64,000 nucleotides of DNA, taken from assembly GCA_012520645.1 (NCBI GenBank), contig JAAYNV010000038.1, positions 1 to 64,000 of the forward strand. Direction: 5' to 3'. The notes beneath the pieces are model-generated. The model was not told the DNA's origin and did not search any database. It worked only from the letters and a program-made list of their open reading frames with translations. Every line of letters starts with the position of its first letter. The stretch's first letter is position 1. Below, piece by piece: positions 36,201 through 43,756 of the stretch. The stretch comes from Clostridiales bacterium. Its GTDB lineage: Bacteria > Bacillota > Clostridia > Lachnospirales > Lachnospiraceae. Both the position numbers and the translations under genes were made by a program.

Positions 36201-36585
36201 CTATCATTCCACCGTCTTTTGAAAATAAAAACGCTACCCGGCATCCATGAATCGCCATTGCAGGTGCGGGCTTCTGCAGCGGCAGAAAACCATTTTGCCT
36301 GCATTCTCCGATTGCTTTTTCCAAATCCTCCGTCTCATAACAGATATGATAAGGGGCAGACATTCCATTGTTCTTCTCCAGATAACCGGATACCGGATTC
36401 GGTTCACCGTCCGGTTCCACCAGTTCAATACGAAGTCCGTTCTGCGTATGCTTCATAAATTCTATTTTAATATTCCGGTCTGTATCCTGCATAACAGGCT
36501 GCTCTACTTCATATCCCAAAAATTCAAATTTTTTTCGTGCTGATTCAATGTCAGCAACAGCGTATGCTACATGATGGATTTTCAT
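36184..36585 (-). CDS. VOC (glyoxalase/epimerase-like) superfamily protein
   Basis: A 133-residue protein with the two beta-alpha-beta halves of the VOC fold: IHHVAYAVADIESARKKFEFLG, then LRIELVEPDG, and PYHICYETEDLEKAI with FLFSKDGGMIELVEI. His in HHVAY, Glu in IELVEP, His in YHICYE and Glu in IELVEI are the four metal ligands in this fold. It resembles methylmalonyl-CoA epimerase. An ATG four codons earlier (36597) leaves no room for the AAGGGG site, so 36585 is preferred. As the last gene of a block with ACP-bound acyl groups, it could change the stereochemistry of an acyl-thioester; this is inference. Confidence 0.75.
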   Translation of the reverse strand: MKIHHVAYAVADIESARKKFEFLGYEVEQPVMQDTDRNIKIEFMKHTQNGLRIELVEPDGEPNPVSGYLEKNNGMSAPYHICYETEDLEKAIGECRQNGFLPLQKPAPAMAIHGCRVAFLFSKDGGMIELVEI

Positions 36586-36606
36586 CTTGATAGCCATCCC
36601 CTTTTC

Positions 36607-37152
36607 TTACACCATCTCAATTTTTTCATATTTTACCGTGGCTTTCTTAGCTGCCCACTCCTGCGCCGTAATGCTGATGGCGGTCACATCATACTTTACA
36701 CCGTTCTTTTCCACATGTTCCGGGTATATCGCATCAATCCTGCTGCCGCACATCACATGAAGCTTCACGACTCCTTCATTTGCGCTTAAAACCTCATTAT
36801 ACAGACGCTTAAATCCCATTATCTCAAAGACGTAGTCATACAGATTCCATTCCAGAGTTAAGGATAATTTGAGGGAACGCAGCTTCTTCTCTCCAACATA
36901 ATAACCCCAGTTGGATTCCCCTTTTTCATAATCGATATCTGCCAGATTGATGACGCCGGCATCCTCTCCGTCCACAACAATCATCCAATACCGCACGGTT
37001 TCATCCTGACTGATCTTCTGAAACCACTTCTTCTGCCCTTCCAGCGTAAGTACCGGGTCCGTATTCATATAACGGGTGATGTCCGGATCCATACGCCAGT
37101 GCATTGTCTTTTCCAAATCAGCTTCTGTCAGTCTTCTGAGTACGATCTGCAT
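36607..37152 (-). CDS. GNAT N-acetyltransferase, PseH-like
   Basis: The protein fits PseH-type enzymes, which add an acyl group to a 4-amino sugar in pseudaminic acid synthesis. Matching features are HWRMDPDITRYMNTD at the N-terminus, WGYYVGEKK, an acyl donor loop with RSLKLSLTLEW, and FKRLYNEVLSANEGVVKLHVMCG. The C-terminus is unusual after that point. The start is set at the ATG at 37152, which follows GAGG and overlaps the end of the ACP gene; the earlier ATG at 37173 lies inside that gene. With ACP and FkbH next to it, the acyl donor may be acyl-ACP instead of acetyl-CoA. Confidence 0.75.
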   Translation of the reverse strand: MQIVLRRLTEADLEKTMHWRMDPDITRYMNTDPVLTLEGQKKWFQKISQDETVRYWMIVVDGEDAGVINLADIDYEKGESNWGYYVGEKKLRSLKLSLTLEWNLYDYVFEIMGFKRLYNEVLSANEGVVKLHVMCGSRIDAIYPEHVEKNGVKYDVTAISITAQEWAAKKATVKYEKIEMV

Positions 37153-37153
37153 C

Positions 37154-37372
37154 TTATCCCTCAACTTTCTCAAGCAGCTCCTTCACGCTCGTAATCTCCA
37201 TTGCCTCATCAATCGGGATTGCCTTGCCAAGCTTATTCTCGATTGCCTCAATGATCATCAGATGCGCCAGAGAATCCCACTTCTCAATATCTTCAATTTT
37301 AGTATCCTCATTTAAAACCGCTACGTCTACTTTCAAAATCTCTGCAATAATTTCCAATACCTTTTCTTTCAT
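37154..37372 (-). CDS. Acyl carrier protein (partner of FkbH-like protein)
   Basis: A 72-residue ACP. The phosphopantetheine serine is Ser34 in KWDSLAHLMIIEAIE, the classic DSL motif. It is acidic and helical. Its stop is two bases before the GNAT start and it follows the FkbH-like gene by three bases. FkbH-type enzymes load a glyceryl group from 1,3-bisphosphoglycerate onto just such a stand-alone carrier. Confidence 0.9.
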   Translation of the reverse strand: MKEKVLEIIAEILKVDVAVLNEDTKIEDIEKWDSLAHLMIIEAIENKLGKAIPIDEAMEITSVKELLEKVEG

Positions 37373-37375
37373 GCC

Positions 37376-39010
37376 TCATTTCTCCTTTTCCAGTTTACCA
37401 TACCACTCTTTCGGCTTTCTTTCAATTAAAATGCCCTTATAGACCTTTTCCCTTTCATCCTGATTTAAGATCACATAATCCAGTCCGTCATAAAACTGCT
37501 CCACCGGTTTACTCTTCGGCGTATAAACATATCGACCGTAAATCTCCGCATATCCCTTTTCCCGGGCATCCGTTTCCACATAGTCAAGCACCATATTTTC
37601 AATCATGCGCCCCATGATGCGACAGCTCATGACAAAAGACTCGACCTCCGCTTTTTTTCCGTAACGCACAATCACGGCTGCCGTAATACCGTTGTTACCA
37701 AAGCGGTCCGACACCTCAAAAAGATAGACCTCATAACTCGCTCTGTCCGCCAATATCATCTCCAGTTCCGGCATCGTATACCGGATGGTCGTCAGATTAA
37801 ACTGATTCGTTTTATTCAAAAGCTGCAACAGCCGCTCCTTATTCTCTGCCGCATCCACACGCCTTACATGAATGTCCAGACTCTTTAAAAAGCCGGCATA
37901 ATCCGTCTGCTGCTCTTTCAGTTCCTCACGCCTGGCATTGGCACGATACTGGGCTGTCTTTTCTGCATCCTCCTCCGTATAGACCCACTTTTCAAAATAG
38001 TCATGAAAAATCTGCAGCATGACCTCCGGAAGCTTTTCTGCCTGTGCCGGAAAATCCGGTACAATAACTTCCGGCAGACTGCTCTGCACCAATGCTCTCT
38101 CTGCCGCATTGTCATCAAAAAAGACCATGGAATCCGTTCCAAGATTCAGTTCTTTCGCAATCGCACGGATATTCCGATCCTTTGGCTCCCAGTTGATCTT
38201 TAAAACGGCAAAATCCTCTTCCCGAAGCACCATATGGGGATGTCCCTTTATGATCTTAAGAGCATCCTCCGGGTTGTTCTTCGACACAATACCAAGTACC
38301 ACGCCGCAGTCCTTCATCCGCTTGATAATACGCTGTAAATCCTTGTAAATCAGTCCCGACTTTTCATTCCCAAGCTTAATATCCGTTTCTTTTCCTTCTC
38401 CAACCACGCCGCCCCAGAGTGTATTGTCCAGATCAAGCAATAATACCTTCTTGGGCGTACCGAGCATTTTCTCACAGTGTACAATTTCCTTCGCAATCTC
38501 TTCTCTTGCCACAGCCCCAAACGGAATCCGCCCCAGATACCACATCTTATCCATGTAAGCCTCACGCTTACCAAGCCGCTCCACAATCCGTTTTAGCGGA
38601 AAGATATGGACATTCGTATGTTTCCTGACGCATTCTGTTAATCCGGCATACCAGTAAGACTCCACATCCTGTTCTCTGACTCCGGCGCCGTTTATGGCAA
38701 GCCACTCATAGCGGCAGTCTGCATCCGATACAAAATAAATCAGTTCCTGCCGGAGACAACCCTGGAAAGTCCGAAACCACTGATCCATCTCCTGCTTTAT
38801 CTCATCCATATTCCGGCATCCAGCCAAAAGTTCGGCAATATCCATGATGAGATAAACATGTTCTGCCTTCTGCGTATATATCACAGAATCCGGGCGTAAA
38901 AGCTCCTCAAAAACACTGCCGTAACCGTCTGCTGCCAGAAAATCCTGCTCCTTTGACGCTGCGATCACCGGATTCATATTCACATTCGATAATAATGCAA
39001 TCTTGGACAC
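37376..39010 (-). CDS. FkbH-like HAD-IIIC protein (glyceryl-ACP forming type)
   Basis: In natural-product pathways FkbH enzymes take 1,3-bisphosphoglycerate, remove phosphate and leave D-glyceryl bound to a carrier protein. The protein (about 544 residues) has KVLLLDLDNTLWGGVVGEG around residue 195, the HAD nucleophile motif, then IVSKN, KINWEPKDRNIRAIAKELN and VFFDDNAAER. The C-terminal GNAT-like part has LNKTNQFNLTT and MSCRIMGRMIENMVLD. An N-terminal SGNH-like portion is also typical. The ATG is missing; GTG at 39010 with AAAGGAAG before it is preferred over TTG at 39028. It lies between the PseI-like synthase and the ACP gene. Confidence 0.88.
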   Translation of the reverse strand: MSKIALLSNVNMNPVIAASKEQDFLAADGYGSVFEELLRPDSVIYTQKAEHVYLIMDIAELLAGCRNMDEIKQEMDQWFRTFQGCLRQELIYFVSDADCRYEWLAINGAGVREQDVESYWYAGLTECVRKHTNVHIFPLKRIVERLGKREAYMDKMWYLGRIPFGAVAREEIAKEIVHCEKMLGTPKKVLLLDLDNTLWGGVVGEGKETDIKLGNEKSGLIYKDLQRIIKRMKDCGVVLGIVSKNNPEDALKIIKGHPHMVLREEDFAVLKINWEPKDRNIRAIAKELNLGTDSMVFFDDNAAERALVQSSLPEVIVPDFPAQAEKLPEVMLQIFHDYFEKWVYTEEDAEKTAQYRANARREELKEQQTDYAGFLKSLDIHVRRVDAAENKERLLQLLNKTNQFNLTTIRYTMPELEMILADRASYEVYLFEVSDRFGNNGITAAVIVRYGKKAEVESFVMSCRIMGRMIENMVLDYVETDAREKGYAEIYGRYVYTPKSKPVEQFYDGLDYVILNQDEREKVYKGILIERKPKEWYGKLEKEK

Positions 39011-39062
39011 TGTGTTCTTCCTTTCCAAAACTTTACTTCCGTTTCTTTTGATCCTATTTCTG

Positions 39063-40106
39063 CTACTTGCTGTCTGTCTGACCGATCAGTTCAAATTGAA
39101 GCGGTGTTCCCCGCTTAATATCACAGATTGCCGCCTGCCCCAGCACCTGCGGCAGATACTTCGGGGAAAGTCCATGTCCCGGACGGATGCTCCTGACATT
39201 TTCCTCCGTCAGAAGCTCACCCTTTTTGATATCCTGCACCACAAATAAAGAACGGCGGTTCCTGCGGTCGCTCATCTCACTTTCCGTCACACGGTAGCTT
39301 ACCCTGCCAAGCGCCGTTTCCGCCTGCCTGATATGCTCCACCATCCGCTTAAATTCATCCGGTTCCATAGAAAAGGAGCTGTCCGGGTTTTCGATATCCC
39401 GTCCCAGGCAGAAGTGCTTTTCGATAATGGATGCTCCTAATGCTACAGCTGTCACTGCCGCAATATCTCCCATGGAATGATCGGACAGTCCCACCGGAAC
39501 ACCGAACACCTCTTTCATATTCGGAATGGTTTTTAAATTCATATCCTTTGGGATTGCCGGATAGGAACTGGAACACTTTAACAGTGCAAGCTGCGGATTT
39601 CCTGCTCTTCTTACCGCCTCCACCGCATCCTGGATCTCTCCCAGACTCGCCATTCCCGTGGACATGATGATTGGCTTACCCTTGGCTGCCACATATTCAA
39701 TCAACGGAAGGTCAATCAGTTCAAAGGATGCGATCTTATAAAATTCCACATTCATCTCTTCCAGAAAATCCACTGCCGTTTTGTCAAACGGTGTGGAAAA
39801 GAAATCCAGCCCAAGCTTCTTTGCCTCTTCCATCAGCTCCGGCTGCCACTCCCACGGTGTATATGCTTTTTCATATAAATGGTAAAGATTTTCACCCTTC
39901 CAGGTGCCCTCTGTCAGATTGAAATATTCGTTATTACAGTCGATCGTCAGCGTATCCGCCGTGTAGGTCTGGATTTTAATGCAGTCCGCTCCTGCTTCCT
40001 TTGCCGCATGGATGATTTCCTTGGCATACTCCTTGCTTCCGGCATGATTGGCGGACATTTCCGCTATGATATATGTGCCCTTTTCTAACTTCCGATATAA
40101 ATCCAT
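39063..40106 (-). CDS. Pseudaminic acid synthase-like (PseI/NeuB family)
   Basis: This family condenses phosphoenolpyruvate with a six-carbon amino sugar to make a nine-carbon nonulosonic acid. The TIM barrel starts IIAEMSANHAGSKEYAKE and contains DCIKIQTY, FFSTPFD, YKIASFELID, KPIIMSTGMAS and VGLSDHSMG. A SAF domain is at the C-terminus (LFVVQDIKKGELLTEENV ... RPGHGLSPK). NPDSSFSMEPDEFKRMVEHIR matches PseI rather than NeuB of sialic acid type. No PseB, PseC or PseG is in the window, so its sugar substrate must come from elsewhere or differ. It sits between a GtrII-like gene and the FkbH-like gene. Confidence 0.82.
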   Translation of the reverse strand: MDLYRKLEKGTYIIAEMSANHAGSKEYAKEIIHAAKEAGADCIKIQTYTADTLTIDCNNEYFNLTEGTWKGENLYHLYEKAYTPWEWQPELMEEAKKLGLDFFSTPFDKTAVDFLEEMNVEFYKIASFELIDLPLIEYVAAKGKPIIMSTGMASLGEIQDAVEAVRRAGNPQLALLKCSSSYPAIPKDMNLKTIPNMKEVFGVPVGLSDHSMGDIAAVTAVALGASIIEKHFCLGRDIENPDSSFSMEPDEFKRMVEHIRQAETALGRVSYRVTESEMSDRRNRRSLFVVQDIKKGELLTEENVRSIRPGHGLSPKYLPQVLGQAAICDIKRGTPLQFELIGQTDSK

Positions 40107-40120
40107 TGTCTGTTACTCCT

Positions 40121-41722
40121 TTATTGTTCCACTCCATTGCTGACCTTTACCACAAGCACACCGTCAATAACCTGCATGGACTCAGCCGCAGGATAGGAAG
40201 GCATCTCGTCAATTTTCGGGTTTTTATCCAGTTGCTCTTGCTGCTCTTCTGTCGCTAACATCACCGGAAAGCGCAGATACACATTCATGTATCTCGCAAT
40301 CGCTCTTTCATTGTACCACGGTACGATTTCCGTTCCCACTAAATTCTGCATTTTATCATATTTCGGCACATCCACCTGATAATTTTCATTCACAAGCGGC
40401 CTTGGATTGACAAAACAGACCGGCATTCCGCTCTCCCATTCGGGCATCATTTCGATTCGCGCCACCATACGGTCAAGCAGGGAGGTGGTCGTTTCCGTCA
40501 TAGCCTCCATCCGATGATACGCCTGATTGCACAGGATGTAACCGTTAAAGCAGACAAAGATCACCGCTCCGATACTGCACCATTTTACTGCCGTTCTCTT
40601 TTCCAATATTTTGTACAGTCCCTGCTCTGAACCTGCATCACCTAAACCAGCTCTATCCTTACTATTCTCCTCCTGCCAAAGTTCATACAGCTTCAGAAAA
40701 AGCGCCCAAAGCATCATCAGGGAAAACAGCATATAAATATCGACGCCGCTTCCCACACGATCCGCCATCAGAAACGGCGCAGCATTGACTCCAAGCGGTA
40801 GAAGCGCTGTCACTATTAAAAGCCAGACTGTCTGTCCTTTGTTTTGATATTTTATAACCTTCTTTATCCATCCAACCCAAAAGCCTATGAAAATGAATGC
40901 TGCCACATAATTTCCAAGAAGCCTTAATATACTGTCCGTATAGCTTCCGAGAAAGAAATAGCGCAGGAAATAGATATACGCATAAACGGCGCCCTTGACG
41001 ATTCCCTTTAATGTAAAGGAAGTCATGCTGTCCACACCGTGATAGTCGCTCAATGCAGTTTCCGTCACTCCCAAAATGATCTGCAACATGACATAATAGA
41101 ATAAAAAACCTAAAATCAGCAACAATGCCCCTTTTAAGCCCTTTTTGACAAACTCCATACTTTGAAACTGCTCCTGCAAAAGCCGGCAAAATAAAATTCC
41201 ATATACCACGGCAATGGCAAAAGCTACAGAAGGCTGATAAATACCGATACTTAACCCTATCAGAACTGCTCCGGGCACAATCCCAAAACGATATTTCTCA
41301 TGCAGATATACCCCTGCTGCCGAAAGCAGGATACCAAGCCCAATGGCATCCGCATTCACACCATAGGAAAAAGCAGGTGCCATTCCCGGAAACGATAAAA
41401 TGACCACTCCAGTCAGTATTCGACAGCCCAGACTTTGGATTCCAAGAAGCTCGCAGACAAGCAGTGCCGTAATCGTCAGATAACCGATTAACAGCACTCC
41501 GTTTACGCTTGGAATACTGTAGCCGGTAAACAGGTTGGTCGCCACAGGAAGAAACCATCTGCCAAGCTGCAGTGTGTCTCCCTGGCTGTAGGACATGTCC
41601 GCCATAATATTCCCCATTTCGAAATAATTAAAGAATTTGTTGGACATGACATACTGGTGCATGAATAAACCTATGATAAATATGATAGTAACGCTTTGCA
41701 GCTGAACCTTATTTCTTTTCAC
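40121..41722 (-). CDS. GtrII-like polytopic membrane glucosyltransferase (copy 4 of 4)
   Basis: 533 residues with many hydrophobic segments. FFNYFEMGNIMADMSYSQGDTLQLGRWFLP is the acidic loop and LGR motif. The soluble tail ends YPAAESMQVIDGVLVVKVS, the pattern shared with the copies at 8868, 26832 and 34664. It lies inside the nonulosonate block, overlapping the cytidylyltransferase gene by 14 bases, so it may act on the same glycan. The donor is unknown; GtrII proteins normally use a polyprenyl-phosphate sugar, not a CMP-sugar. Confidence 0.75.
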   Translation of the reverse strand: MKRNKVQLQSVTIIFIIGLFMHQYVMSNKFFNYFEMGNIMADMSYSQGDTLQLGRWFLPVATNLFTGYSIPSVNGVLLIGYLTITALLVCELLGIQSLGCRILTGVVILSFPGMAPAFSYGVNADAIGLGILLSAAGVYLHEKYRFGIVPGAVLIGLSIGIYQPSVAFAIAVVYGILFCRLLQEQFQSMEFVKKGLKGALLLILGFLFYYVMLQIILGVTETALSDYHGVDSMTSFTLKGIVKGAVYAYIYFLRYFFLGSYTDSILRLLGNYVAAFIFIGFWVGWIKKVIKYQNKGQTVWLLIVTALLPLGVNAAPFLMADRVGSGVDIYMLFSLMMLWALFLKLYELWQEENSKDRAGLGDAGSEQGLYKILEKRTAVKWCSIGAVIFVCFNGYILCNQAYHRMEAMTETTTSLLDRMVARIEMMPEWESGMPVCFVNPRPLVNENYQVDVPKYDKMQNLVGTEIVPWYNERAIARYMNVYLRFPVMLATEEQQEQLDKNPKIDEMPSYPAAESMQVIDGVLVVKVSNGVEQ

Positions 41723-42404
41723 GTAATTGTCTCCTCAACCTCTCCAGATCCTCATAACTGTCAATATCAATCGACCGCTCCTTCTCCATCACATAAGGAA
41801 CCGGATTGTCATTAAAGCTGGTTGCTTCCGAAAGCTCTTTCACTGCATTGATATAAATACAGCCATTTACCTTATAAAAAGCCGGCATATCCTGCCGTCT
41901 CACTGTGCTGCCACAGGAAAGAACTCTGTCCAGTCTTCCATCCTCTCCGATGGTCCTCATCAGAATCGGATGCTCCTCTACTTCGCATACCGATACAAGC
42001 CCTTCCATCTGATGTTTCAGAAAGCATTCCAGCGCCCGGTCAATATCCTGTGCTGTCCGAAGTGGCTGAGTAGGCTGTAACAGCACAAGAATATCATATT
42101 CCCTGCCCTGCCGTTTCAGTTCCCGTACTGCATGCAGTACGGCATCAATGGACTTTGCTGTATCCGATGCGTACTCTGCCGGACGTAAAAACGGCACTTC
42201 CGCGCCCCATTTTTCTGCCGTATCCGCAATTTCCACACTGTCCGTACTGACAACCACAGCATCCATATACTGACTTTCTGCCGCCGCCTCAATCGAATAA
42301 GCAAGCAGCGGCTTACCGCATACATCTATGATATTTTTTCCTTTGATTCCCTTGCTTCCGCCCCTTGCCGGAATCAGCGCAAGTACTCTCTTATCCGCGA
42401 TCAT
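41709..42404 (-). CDS. neuA: Acylneuraminate cytidylyltransferase (CMP-nonulosonate synthetase)
   Basis: Activates a nonulosonic acid with CTP, the step before transfer to a glycan. The 231-residue protein has LALIPARGGSKGIKGKNI at its start, the CTP-binding motif, then VVVSTDSVEIAD, VLLQPTQPLRTAQDID and SIDIDSYEDL, as in NeuA, PseF and LegF. Only one such enzyme is present for two synthases in the window, so it may serve both products or only one. It lies after the double-GNAT gene with 36 bases between. Symbol given for the family; substrate class is not settled. Confidence 0.9.
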   Translation of the reverse strand: MIADKRVLALIPARGGSKGIKGKNIIDVCGKPLLAYSIEAAAESQYMDAVVVSTDSVEIADTAEKWGAEVPFLRPAEYASDTAKSIDAVLHAVRELKRQGREYDILVLLQPTQPLRTAQDIDRALECFLKHQMEGLVSVCEVEEHPILMRTIGEDGRLDRVLSCGSTVRRQDMPAFYKVNGCIYINAVKELSEATSFNDNPVPYVMEKERSIDIDSYEDLERLRRQLREKK

Positions 42405-42440
42405 GTCTGTACTCCATCCTATATAAATCCTATATGAGTC

Positions 42441-43487
42441 TTATATAATACTGTCGTTTTTCTGTTTTCGGAAATTAGGGCGGTCCTGATCTCCGTCTCC
42501 CTTAAACATCCGTGCCTCTACATTTCTTGGCAGAAAAATATTGATATGAATATTTTCCTGCACAAACGGCTCAAAATAGTTGGGGATAATGTTGCCGTTC
42601 TCCTCCTCTACCAGTACAAAACCGGCAGCCTGCAACGTTTCTTCCTTCATACCGTATTCATACAAGTCAATATATTCATATCCTTCCTGTTCCATAAGCT
42701 TCCGCAGTCTGTTTCCTGCTGCCGCAAAGCATTCCTCCGCACCCATCATGTCCATAATGCGGTAAACACAGGCTCCATTGCATTCCTGCACCCGTCCGAT
42801 AATCACTGCTGTTTTCCCGGCATGCTCTATCGAATAGATCAGATACTCATATTCGGGATGGGCAAAATATCTACGTTCTATAAATCTCAAGCTCTTTTTC
42901 GGAGCCGCTTCTTCCAACCTGTCGTAAATCAGTTTAAATTCCGCAAAATCTTTTACACGCTGAAACTCACACTCTAAGGAAGCAGCCTGCACAATCTTTT
43001 TGTTCTGGATCACAGCAATCCTATAGGATTCCAAATCATTGAGCAAATAATAATGCTCCAGCTTTGCGACCTTCTTCTTCATATATTTGTATATGGAAAA
43101 GGTCTGCTCATTGATTCCGACACAGTAAAGATTCCTGCATCTGCCCTGCTCCTCCAAAAAATAAAGCTGATCCATTCCCTGAAATGGATTTTTGCTTTTT
43201 TTCACCTTCCAAAGTGCTGTGAAAATATCCCGCTCTCCTTCGGTATCATATGGAATGTATCCCAGTACACCTTCGATTTCCTCCGTATCCCGGTCTAACG
43301 AAAGTACAAAACAGACCTCCTCCCCATATACATACTGAAATTCAAAAATTTCACGGTCATGCGCTAAAATATGATTTTCAGACCAGTAATCATGGATAAA
43401 CTGCATAATCCCTTCAATATCCTGCTTTGTCGCAAATCTGGTATATGTATTTTTCCCGAAGCTCTCTTTTTTTATTTTGGTTTCCAT
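42441..43487 (-). CDS. Double GNAT-fold acyl/aminoacyltransferase candidate
   Basis: A 348-residue protein with two GNAT-like halves: residues 15-115 (YTRFATKQDIEGIMQFIHDYW, then FEFQYVYGEEVCFVLSLD, EEIEGVLGYIPYD) and residues 160-300 (YEYLIYSIEHAGKTAVIIGRVQ, YRIMDMMG, LMEQEGYEYIDLYEYGM, LQAAGFVLVE). Similar proteins occur in legionaminate and sialate gene sets. It is directly downstream of an ACP and an adenylating ligase, so the likely job is to move the activated acyl or aminoacyl group from the carrier to an amino sugar. This assignment is inferred from context. Confidence 0.55.
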   Translation of the reverse strand: METKIKKESFGKNTYTRFATKQDIEGIMQFIHDYWSENHILAHDREIFEFQYVYGEEVCFVLSLDRDTEEIEGVLGYIPYDTEGERDIFTALWKVKKSKNPFQGMDQLYFLEEQGRCRNLYCVGINEQTFSIYKYMKKKVAKLEHYYLLNDLESYRIAVIQNKKIVQAASLECEFQRVKDFAEFKLIYDRLEEAAPKKSLRFIERRYFAHPEYEYLIYSIEHAGKTAVIIGRVQECNGACVYRIMDMMGAEECFAAAGNRLRKLMEQEGYEYIDLYEYGMKEETLQAAGFVLVEEENGNIIPNYFEPFVQENIHINIFLPRNVEARMFKGDGDQDRPNFRKQKNDSII

Positions 43488-43509
43488 TCCGATTCACCTT
43501 TCCGTCAGA

Positions 43510-43743
43510 TTACTGCTCTTTCCTGACATCCTCCACCATTTTGACAATCGTATCCTTGGTCATAAAGTATTCGGGTACAATATACTCCGGCCCAATCTCA
43601 ATTCCCAGTTCCTCTTCCAACTTCACCACGATATCCATAATCTCCATGGATTCCACAATTTCATCCTCCAGCATATTTTCACCCTCATACTGAACGATTT
43701 TCTTATTTACTTCTTCCAGTAATGCGTATACTTTTTCCTTCAT
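43510..43743 (-). CDS. Acyl carrier protein (partner of DltA-like ligase)
   Basis: A 77-residue acidic carrier protein. The modified serine is Ser32 in EIVESMEIMDIVVKLEEELGI. It lies 13 bases after the ligase gene. It differs from the ACP at 37154, with ESM in place of DSL, so the two carriers are likely to have different partners. Confidence 0.88.
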   Translation of the reverse strand: MKEKVYALLEEVNKKIVQYEGENMLEDEIVESMEIMDIVVKLEEELGIEIGPEYIVPEYFMTKDTIVKMVEDVRKEQ

Positions 43744-43756
43744 CCTTTTCCCTTCC

